DNA of 64,000 bases from Cordylochernes scorpioides. Lineage: Eukaryota > Arthropoda > Arachnida > Pseudoscorpiones > Chernetidae. The position numbers and the translations under genes are program-made. Of the stretch, positions 56,641 to 64,000 are shown piece by piece; the first letter of the stretch is position 1; the number at the start of each line of letters is the position of its first letter. The stretch covers positions 46,050,406-46,114,405 of the forward strand of contig CP092877.1 of assembly GCA_030710605.1 (NCBI GenBank). The letters are read 5' to 3'. The notes beneath the pieces were generated by a model. The model saw only the letters and a program-made list of their open reading frames with translations, ran no database searches and was not told the DNA's origin.

Positions 56641-56945
56641 GTCGGGTGGAAGGATGGTCTAAACCGCTGGTTTTCAACCACTGCGACCCAAGTTTGATTC
56701 CCGCGTTGGGCACTTTTTCTGATTAAAAAAAAAAAAAAATGCTCCAAAGGCCCCCGATTCTTGCAAAAGTCAAACCCCACCAGCGAGTGCAAGTAACCAA
56801 AAGGGGCTCTGGCACATTTATAAGTGCAAAGTCAAACTGCTTTTTACATGTGTAGACATGTGGTGCACTTACAGTAAAAGCAGTCACCAACTTCTACCCA
56901 CCATGATTACCATGCCCTGTACCACGTGTACTAGGGATAAGCAAA
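56641..56945 (+). mobile_element. tRNA-derived SINE, copy 3
   Basis: GTGGAAGGATGGTCTAAACC and AAGTTTGATTCCCGCG promoter boxes, shared body, end GGATAAGC plus A-run. Full-length and uninterrupted across the internal ATTAAAAAA site used by the piggyBac in copy 2. Confidence 0.82.
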
Positions 56946-57206
56946 AAAAAAACTAATAATAAACCAAATTGTGCCTTATCTATTGTATTAATGCGTGGTG
57001 TCGCTGGAGACCCACTGGTGATTCTCCACCAAACTTTGCAGCAGTGGCAGAGGCACCATATTGATTGTAGATAGTGTATATAATGCATATTATCTTTTTT
57101 TAAATAGTGCAGACTGTGCACTTTGCATGTATTGACAAGATGTCAATAAAATTATTTTAATTGTCTATTGTATTAATGTGTTCACTAAGTCAATATCTGG
57201 TTGCAG

Positions 57207-57457
57207 TTGACCCGGCCCAGCTCTGGGTGGAGAGCATCAAGGCGGCTCCCGCCAGGCCTCAGTGAGAGCTGCCCCCACCAAGGAAGCCACCTCCCTGAAG
57301 GCCTACACCGCGGCCTCCCGCCTGAACCGCCTGCGCCAGTCAGCCTGCCAGCTCTACTACAGCGAGGACTCTGTGGCCGTCATCCGTACTGTGGAGGCAG
57401 AGGTGGATAAAGGCCATCTTGCCATCCGACATGATCGAGCCTTACATGCTGACCTGG
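57207..57457 (+). CDS. ASPM: ASPM-like gene, exon 5
   Basis: Acceptor GGTTGCAG, donor GTGAGT. Encodes VDPAQLWVES, then APTKEATSLKAYTAASRLNR, then SACQLYYSEDS, EAEVDKGHLAIRHDRALHAD. The ASPM counterpart is [20 protein letters not shown]...[23 protein letters not shown], so homology is unmistakable. The frame changes near 57258: the first part meets a stop (TGA at 57262) and the second continues one frame over. GC-rich with third-position G/C, unlike its surroundings. The gene continues beyond, and no later ASPM exon was found up to 64 kb, so the next intron is long or the gene ends here. Confidence 0.85.
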
Positions 57458-57554
57458 GTGAGTAGGGACTCTTCCTGGCATCTGTTAATTACAAAAGTGC
57501 CCCATCACTGTGTGAATATTTATTTATTTATTTTTTTTCAAAATGACATATTTC

Positions 57555-58064
57555 TTTCACTGCCCTTACTGCAATGATATTGGGAAGGTTTGGCATACAC
57601 ACAATCAGTGGCGAACCCTCCCAACAGTTTAATATCATTGCAGTAGGAACTTGTTTTTTAAACAAAAGATAGATTAAACTGACGAAACCACTAGGAAGGT
57701 TCACCACTGATGAGCCAGGGCCCTCCCAACAGTTTAATATTGCAGTAGGAACTTGTTTTTTAAACAAAAGATAGATTAAACTGACGAAACCACTAGGAAG
57801 GTTCACCACTGATGAGCCAGGCCCTCCCAACAGTTTAATATCATTGCAGTAGGAACTTGTTTTTTAAACAAAAGATAGATTAAACTGACGAAACCACTAG
57901 GAAGGTTCACCGCTGATGAGCCAGGCCCTCCCAGCAGTTTAATATCATTGCAGTAGGAACTTGTTTTTTAAACAAAAGATAGATTAAACTGACGAAACCA
58001 CTAGGAAGGTTCACCACTGATGAGCCAGGCCCTCCCATTATTTTATAACTGCAGTAAGGGCAGT
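57555..58064. repeat. ~103-bp minisatellite framed by inverted ends
   Basis: Four units start CCCTCCCAACAGTTTAATAT at about 57616, 57721, 57822 and 57925. The ends CACTGCCCTTACTGCAATGA (57558) and CTGCAGTAAGGGCAGT (58049) are inverted, suggesting a MITE with internal tandem repeats. Confidence 0.85.
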
Positions 58065-58134
58065 ATAAAATTGTTTCATTTCAAAAAGAATTGTATACGT
58101 CAAAATAGTTTAGATTTCTTATAATAAAGTATAT

Positions 58135-58420
58135 ATGTAGCAATCCCGTCGAATCCTGTAGGATTGTGTTAATCCTGTCGACTCTCTGTAGCAATCCTGT
58201 TGAGTTTATGTCGGAATCGTGTTGAATCCTGTCAACTCTCTGTGGCAATCCTGTCGAATTGGGGTTGTGGTGTCAACTCGGGTTGTAGGATTGTGTCTAT
58301 CCTGTCGACTCTGTAGCAATCCTGTTGATCCTGTGTAGGAATCGTGTTTATCCCTGTCGACTCTCTGTAAGATTGGTGTGTATCCTATGTAGGATTGTGT
58401 TGAATTCTGGTGAGACCTGG
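58135..58420. repeat. Degenerate ~45-bp repeat
   Basis: Recurring words GTAGGATTGTGTT, ATCCTGTCGACTCTCTGTA and GCAATCCTGT with many indels. Confidence 0.7.
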
Positions 58421-58796
58421 TGAATTGTGTGGTTGGGTGGATTTGATTGGATTGGTGATTGATGGCGCAGTCTCGGTCAAATGGTGGTTTTCCACAGGGG
58501 AAGAACGAGCCCACCTGGATGGGGCAGGAATAAGACCTTGAGAAAGGGAGAATGATGAGTCTGGAGGAGGTATTTGGCCTTTCACATGATGGAGCAGACA
58601 CTACCTTGGTTGGAGCCTATGTTGAGCACATCTTACTTGTAGCACGGTTACCTACCTTTCTTTTTACTTCTTGTCCGAGATCATCGTCATTAACTCTCTC
58701 GGCTTCTCATTGGTAGAGATCCTTCCAGAGCTCTCTGATGATTCGCTATCAGTTGGTCATGCTTAAAGGTGATTGGTTGTTGATTTGTCATGCTTA
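58421..58796. other. Unassigned sequence
   Basis: No gene recognised. Reading frames on the minus strand (58601-58206) are driven by the neighbouring simple repeat. Confidence 0.35.
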
Positions 58797-59835
58797 ACTG
58801 TTGTTGTTGTTGTTTCTTATCCCCTTGTGTAAAGATTACACGAATTCCATGAGTTCATGCTCCTCGAGCTGTTTTATGATGAGCAGCGGCCTCTCCCAAA
58901 GGTCCTGTTTAGTGCATCTAATGCAAGCCAAAATGTGTTCTGGAGCTGCAGGTGACAAGCTACATTTTGGGCAAGTGGGGTAGATTTTGTTATTATTTTC
59001 TATCTTCAATGGCTTGAGATGGCCTGTTCTAAATCTTGTTAGTGTTGTTTGATGCTGTCTATTTCTGATGTTCAGAGCTCCTCCTGGGTTCACTCCACTG
59101 TACCAACTGTGCTTAGGTGGGATCCTCCAGTTCTTGTTTATTTTTGTTTTGGCTACTGTTTCTATTTCTTTAAAAGTAAGTTTATTTTTCTGTGGCAAGG
59201 GTTCTTTTGTGCCTTTTTTCGCTAGCACATCAGCAGCTTCATTGCCTTCAATTCCCACATGTGAGGGTATCCATTGAAGATGAATTTTTGAGGTTTTTGA
59301 GAGTTTTTGGAGATAGCCAATTATGTTCCTGCTTACTTTGTCTCTAAGTTCCCCTGTGTGACTCAAGTGTTGTATGGCACTTCTACTATCAGTAAGAATC
59401 CAGATATCTTGATAATTAGTATTTCTGATGGATTTTAAGGCTTCATAGATGGCTATAAGTTCTGATCTGAAGACTGAGCAAAAAATCTGGGTTTCTTCTG
59501 TTCATTTTCTCAATGCCATTTGTGGTTTTGATGAGACAGCCACTGCCAGTGTGTCCTAGCTCGTCTCTGCTACCATCGGTATAAATAGTTATTGCATTTT
59601 TAGGAATGTTATTAATTATTTCTAATGATAATTGTTTTAAGTATTCTGGATTTTGGCATTGTTTGTTGGTGGGTTCATTTAAAGAGGCATTAAAAATAAC
59701 ATTTTGTAGTGGTTCGCATGGAAAAATTTTTTCTGCTAAATAATTTTTTTCTACTTTATATTTTAAAAATCCATTTCGCCAGGTGGAGAGGGCCATACTT
59801 AACTGTGATTGGTTTAGTACCTCCATTGTCGCCAT
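58797..59835 (-). pseudogene. LINE fragment with RNase H domain and zinc tail
   Basis: Two pieces. 59835-59443 has AITIYTDGSRDELGHTGSG, the first RNase H aspartate block. 59366-58836 has WIPSHVGIEGNEAADVLAKK, the last blocks, then RFRTGHLKPL and CPKCSLSPAAPEHILACI, the zinc tail of Jockey/I-like elements. A break separates them at 59367-59480, removing the middle aspartate region from the reading frame. The RT is missing. The 3' end (58797-58870) is shared with the tails at 49363, 55690 and 56100. Confidence 0.85.
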
Positions 59836-60266
59836 GATTGCAATCCTCCAGGAAGAAGAAGGCCTTTGAACTTGAGTTTTATTGGTCCAGGGCAGTGACC
59901 TTTACTTCCTGGATGATGCAATCCTGTTAATTGTTATTTCCCTTTTCACGAAGCCTAACTTTTATTAAATCTTTTGACGATACATTGCATAGATTGTGGT
60001 GGGGTTACATATTGCTATATACAGATTATCACATATATATATTTAAAATACTTTTATTAGTTTCATGAATTCACATGAAGGGACTATCCAATGAATACTT
60101 TCCTTGGAATTTATTAGATGTGAAATTAGATGGACACATAGTTTTGGTTTGAGATGAGAGGAAGGGTGGGAACTGCTCCTCAGATAGCTCAAGAAAAGTT
60201 TTCTACTGTACCCATCATTTTTGACTAAACTTTGCTCTCTCAGTGTTTTTATTGTGTTAGAAAATA
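59836..60266. other. Unassigned AT-rich sequence
   Basis: No gene or repeat recognised. Confidence 0.35.
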
Positions 60267-60423
60267 CAGTAGAACCTCCCTTTAGTGGACACCTTTCCAC
60301 AAAGGACCGTTTTCATTTGCAAAATTACCATTTTTACAATTTAGCAACTCTCCAATAAGAGGACCCCCCCTAAAGGACACTTTGGCTCTGCAATTAGGTG
60401 TCCTTTACAGGGAGGTTCTACTG
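60267..60423. mobile_element. Tigger-type MITE (family T), copy 4
   Basis: CAGTAGAACCTCCCTTTAGT and its inverse (ACAGGGAGGTTCTACTG), flanked by TA. Cleanest copy of the family, 157 bp. Confidence 0.85.
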
Positions 60424-60443
60424 TATTAAATACTTTTTATTAT

Positions 60444-60872
60444 AAAAGAGGGCGTACCTGAATCTGTTGAAGAAAAAATAATTTTTTTCTCAAAATATTT
60501 TGATGGATTGCTCCCTCTTTATCAATTTATTGCTCAAGTTTAGTGTGCAATCTTCTTCTTTTTCTTTCTTATCTCCACTCATTCATATTATGGTACCAAG
60601 CTTGTAAAGCTTGAGACTTTTGTTGTCTGCTGGGGATAAGTAGAGCTCATCAATGGATGAGTCAATACAGTCAATAATGTGTTTTGGGGTTGCAGGTTGA
60701 CACTTAGTACATAGTGGGAAAACTTTGCAACCATTCTGGAAAGTCATTGTCCGTAGGTGACCAGATTTAAGTCTGGAAATCAATAGTGTGCAATAAATTG
60801 ATAAAGAGGAAGCAATCCCTCAAAACTTTGATTATTATTTTTTTTCTTTAACAGATTCAAGTACGCCCTTTT
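60444..60872. mobile_element. Long-inverted-repeat element enclosing a LINE tail
   Basis: Arms of about 90-105 bp (60444-60548 and 60786-60871: AAAGAGGGCGTACCTGAATC against GATTCAAGTACGCCCTTTT; TTGATAAAGAGG against CCTCTTTATCAA). The middle (60560-60785) is a LINE 3' fragment in minus orientation. Confidence 0.75.
60583..60783 (-). pseudogene. LINE zinc-tail fragment
   Basis: 66 codons: SRLKSGHLRTMTF, CTKCQPATPKHIIDCI, like the tail of the LINE at 58836 but a different subfamily. No upstream domain. Confidence 0.7.
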
Positions 60873-60927
60873 ATATATATATAAACTAGAAAACGATAGT
60901 AAAAAATAAAAGGGTCAGGTGTTGATA

Positions 60928-61276
60928 TTAAAAATAAAGAAGGCATATCCTGACCAAAAGCACATGTGCTTTTTCTATGTGTTAAGGGTATTTACGCAAG
61001 TTTGGCCTTAAATACCCATTTCTTGGTTTTTCAAGAAGCCTATGGGACCAACACTATTTTTGGTCTCAGTGGTACAGCCTGCTCCAAGCTGACGAGCGCC
61101 AACAGCGTGAAATGCGTTCGTGGATGGCTTTTCTTGATTTATCAAGAAATTGGGTTGGCCAAATATCACGGAGCAAGTTAAATAAACGTTTAGTTTATTT
61201 TTGCTCCACTAGATGGAGCTCTGCCATCTAAAAAGCACATGTGCTTTTGGTCAGGATATGCCTTCTTTATTTTTAA
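60928..61276. mobile_element. MITE with ~47-bp inverted repeats, TA target
   Basis: TTAAAAATAAAGAAGGCATA through AAAGCACATGTGCTTTT is mirrored at 61231-61276, with TA on both sides (60926-60927, 61277-61278). 349 bp. A second internal hairpin (TTTCTTGATTTATCAAGAAA) lies at 61129-61148. Confidence 0.88.
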
Positions 61277-61278
61277 TA

Positions 61279-61965
61279 CTAGCGGACGTACCCGGCTTCG
61301 CCCGGGTTTTACCCGAGTAAAGGTTTGTCTAACGAATCTCTTGATAGAGTGAACATTTTTTCCCGGTCCCTTGAAAAATACTCGATAAGTTGAATAAAAT
61401 CAATATTAATTGGTTCCCTCGGTAATTGGAAGTTAAAGGAATAGTATCTTACTTTGAAATTGTATCATTATTCTTGTATGGATGTACCCGGCTTCTCCCT
61501 GGTTTTACCCGAGTAAAGGTTTTTCTAACGAATCTCTCGATAAAGTGAACATTTTTTACCGGTCCCTTTAAAAATACTCGATAAGTTGAATAAAATCAAT
61601 ATTAATTGGTTCCCTCAGTAATTGGAAGTTAAAGGAATAGTATCTTGCCTTGGAATTGTATCATTATTCTTGTCTCAAATAAATTGCCGTGTCATCCTGA
61701 ATTTTGTCTTTCCTAATTTTCTACATTACAAAATCATTCGTATCATCATGATAATATTTAGAGCAGATTGTTGAATTATAACAGATAAATTTGAATATTT
61801 ATCTTGATTATTTTTAGGCGAAAAGTTATTTCAAAAATTTTATTTGCTAGAAACCTTCCCAGTGCTATACTAAATAACTTCCCAAAGTTTCATGGCGTTC
61901 CAATGAGTGGTTTGGTCACGCATAAAGGACAGACAGACACACATACATTCATTTTTATATATATA
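61279..61965 (-). mobile_element. Helitron array unit 1 (rearranged)
   Basis: CTAG at 61279 and hairpin ACCCGGCTTCGCCCGGGT. Around 61479 a second, degraded 3' end (TGTACCCGGCTTCTCCCTGG) restarts the same sequence, and the unit ends in a TATATATA tract. Confidence 0.8.
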
Positions 61966-62669
61966 CTAGCGGACGTACCCGGCTTCGCCCGAGTTTTAAC
62001 CGAGTAAAGGTTTGTCTAACGAATCTCTCGATAAAGTGAACATTTTTTCCCGGTCCCTTTAAAAATACTCGATAAGTTGAATAAAATCAATATTAATTGG
62101 TTCCCTCGGTAATTGGAAGTTATCTTCGCCCGGGGTTTTACCCGAGTAAAGGTTTGTCTAGCGAACATTTGTTAAAACAATTCTCTAAAAACTTATATAT
62201 AAAAAAAGATATATTTTGATAATTTGAAACTCGTAAATTTGAATCTATCGATAAAGTGATCATTTTTTCCCGGTCCCTGTGTGCCGTGTCATCCTGAATT
62301 TTGTCTTTCCTAATTTTCTACATTAGAAAATCATAGTTTTATCTAGTGAACATTTTTTCCCGTGTCACATTGCCGTGTCATCCTGAGATAATCTTACTTT
62401 TGATAAATAATATTTAAGATAACAAACTTAGTGATAAGAAAACTTGTTATCATCGTCACAATGGGGGCGCTGCTTGCGAGTTAAATCTACAAATCTGCAA
62501 ATAACTCTAAGGATATTCAAGATATTCAGGAAATTATTTTTCAAAAACCTTCCCGGTGATATACCTAATAATATCCCAAAATTTCACGGCGATTGGATGT
62601 ATGGTTTTTGAATCTATAGAGTGCAGACAAACAGACAGACAGACAGACATTCAATTTTATATATATAGA
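61966..62669 (-). mobile_element. Helitron array unit 2
   Basis: CTAG at 61966; the 5' end TTCAATTTTATATATATAGA abuts unit 3. Contains an internal restart near 62123 (TCTTCGCCCGGGGTTTTACC), so it is chimeric. Confidence 0.82.
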
Positions 62670-63348
62670 CTAGCGGATGTACCCGGCTTCGCTCGAGGTT
62701 TTACCAGAGTAAAGGTTTGTCTAACGAACATTTGTTAAAACAATTCTCTATAAACTTATATAAAAAAATATATATATTTTGATAATTTGAAACTTGTAAA
62801 TTTGAATCTCTCGATAAAGTGAACATTTTTTCTCGGTCCCTGTGTGCCGTGTCATCCTGAATTTTGTCTTTCCTAATTTTCTACATTACAAAATCATCGT
62901 TTTATCTAGTGAACATTTTTTCCCGGTCCCTTGAAAAATACTCGATAAGTTGAATAAAATAAATATTAATTGGTTCCCTCGGTAATTGGAAGTTAAAGGA
63001 ATAGTATCTTCGCCTTGAATTGTATCATTATTCTTGTCTCAAATAAATTGCCGTTTCATCCTGAGATAATCTTACTTTTGATAAATAATCTTTAAGATAA
63101 TAAACTTAGTGATAATAAAACTTATAGATAAAAAAACTTGTTATCATCGTCGCAATGGTGGCGCTGCTTGCGAGTTAAACTACAAATCTGCAAATAACTC
63201 TAAGGATATTCAAGATATTCAAGAAATTATTTTTCAAAAACCTTCCCGGGGATACACCTAATAATATCCTAAATTTTCACGGCGATTGGATGTATGGTTT
63301 TTGAATCTATAGAGTACACACAGACAGACATTCAATTTTATATATAAA
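62670..63348 (-). mobile_element. Helitron array unit 3 (family A, full length)
   Basis: 679 bp from CTAG to the TCTATATATA-type 5' end (here TTTATATATAAA). It aligns along its length with the inverse of 13906-14582. Confidence 0.85.
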
Positions 63349-63832
63349 CTAGTGGATGTGTACCCGGCTTCGCCCGGGTTTTATCCGAGTGAAAGTTTGC
63401 CTAACGAATATTATATATTATGAAGTATAATAAACAATGTTAAAGATTAGTTTTAATTATTAATCAAGATTGTGTGTGAATATGTGAGAAAGATGTAATA
63501 TCGTTGTTGTTTTCTTGGCCGACTGTTTTACATATGGTGTTATCTTAAAATTGCTTGTTTTGAATATTTTTTTAGATTGAGTTGAATGAATTGCTGAATT
63601 TTTTTTTTGTATTTATATATAAATAAAATTAACTCTGTTGATTTTTTTTGTATTTAATCGATAACAGCGAAGTTACGCATGTTAAAGTTAGGAAAAATAT
63701 TTTGATGTTAAGCAAAACCTGCTCCATCTCGTTTTACATAAATGTTGAAAATTTGGTCGAAATTGATGCATTGTAACGAAAGTTTTTAGCGAACACCACT
63801 TATGAAATTTGCATTTTATTAATATAGATAGA
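63349..63832 (-). mobile_element. Helitron family B, copy 2
   Basis: CTAGTGGATGTG start with hairpin; body nearly identical to 6508-6995. The 5' end is about TTTATTAATATAGATAGA. Confidence 0.85.
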
Positions 63833-64000
63833 CTAGCGGATGTACCCGGCTTCACCCAGGGTTTTACCCGAGGAAAGGTTTGTCTAACGAACATTTGTTA
63901 AAACAATTATCTATAAACTTATAAAAAAAAAAAGATATATTTTGATAATTTGAAACTCGTAAATTTGAATCTCTCGATAAAGTGAACATTTTTTCCCGGT
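63833..64000 (-). mobile_element. Helitron array unit 5, cut by window end
   Basis: CTAG at 63833, hairpin, and family-A 3' region (TAAAACAATTATCTATAAAC). Confidence 0.8.

Noticed and set aside
38635..57457. ASPM as a processed (retrocopied) pseudogene
   Set aside because: Canonical GT/AG splice sites and large introns are retained, with phases agreeing at two junctions.
57616..58030. Regular repeats as a CRISPR array
   Set aside because: Contiguous ~103-bp units without variable spacers, inside a eukaryotic intron.
1..64000. Prokaryotic-style defence or biosynthetic operons
   Set aside because: No gene clusters, ribosome-binding sites or bacterial families are present; all features are eukaryotic.

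Overview
The window is an intron-rich, very transposon-dense piece of an invertebrate animal genome. The evidence is a spliced, eukaryotic ASPM-like gene on the + strand (exons between about 38.6 and 57.5 kb), a nuclear-type tRNA-Gly(GCC) gene, and Ty3/Gypsy, non-LTR, Penelope-like, Helitron, piggyBac and Tigger/pogo elements plus a tRNA-derived SINE. The style of some Gag and Pol proteins reminds me of chelicerate elements, but that is only an impression. No prokaryotic genes, CRISPR arrays or operons are present.

Layout. 0-6.5 kb: a Gypsy element on the minus strand with two LTRs and a frameshifted pol. 6.5-7.0 kb: a Helitron remnant in AT repeats. 7.04-11.36 kb: a structurally complete Gypsy element (315-bp LTRs, one long gag-pol frame, tRNA-Ser-type primer site). 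11.4-11.9 kb: a LINE 3' fragment. 11.99-14.61 kb: a gag-only LTR element whose right LTR carries a 677-bp Helitron. 15.5-17.25 kb: a decayed LINE. 18.4-34.7 kb: a deleted Gypsy element split by a 13.1-kb LTR element with 1.5-kb LTRs and a tRNA-Lys primer site but about 10 kb of interior without recognisable genes. A matching ACGT on both sides, and host sequence that resumes after removal, show this is one insertion. 36.8-38.1 kb: a short piggyBac derivative.

38.6-57.5 kb: the ASPM-like gene. Exon 1 encodes the ASH domain. The long second exon, two small exons and a fifth exon match the N-terminal half of ASPM, but reading-frame breaks occur in most of them. Intron 1 holds a four-level nest (SINE > piggyBac > Tigger > short piggyBac) that also contains the tRNA-Gly gene. 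A 1.64-kb segment covering the end of exon 2 and all of exon 3 is tandemly duplicated, and the second copy later received two Penelope-like insertions with clear target duplications. The calponin-homology and IQ regions of ASPM would lie beyond the part seen here.

57.5-64 kb: minisatellites, LINE RNase H and 3' fragments, MITEs, and a head-to-tail run of at least five Helitron ends continuing past the window edge. Apart from ASPM and the tRNA, the coding capacity belongs to mobile elements. The intact-looking Gypsy at 7-11.4 kb is the only element likely to encode a complete protein.
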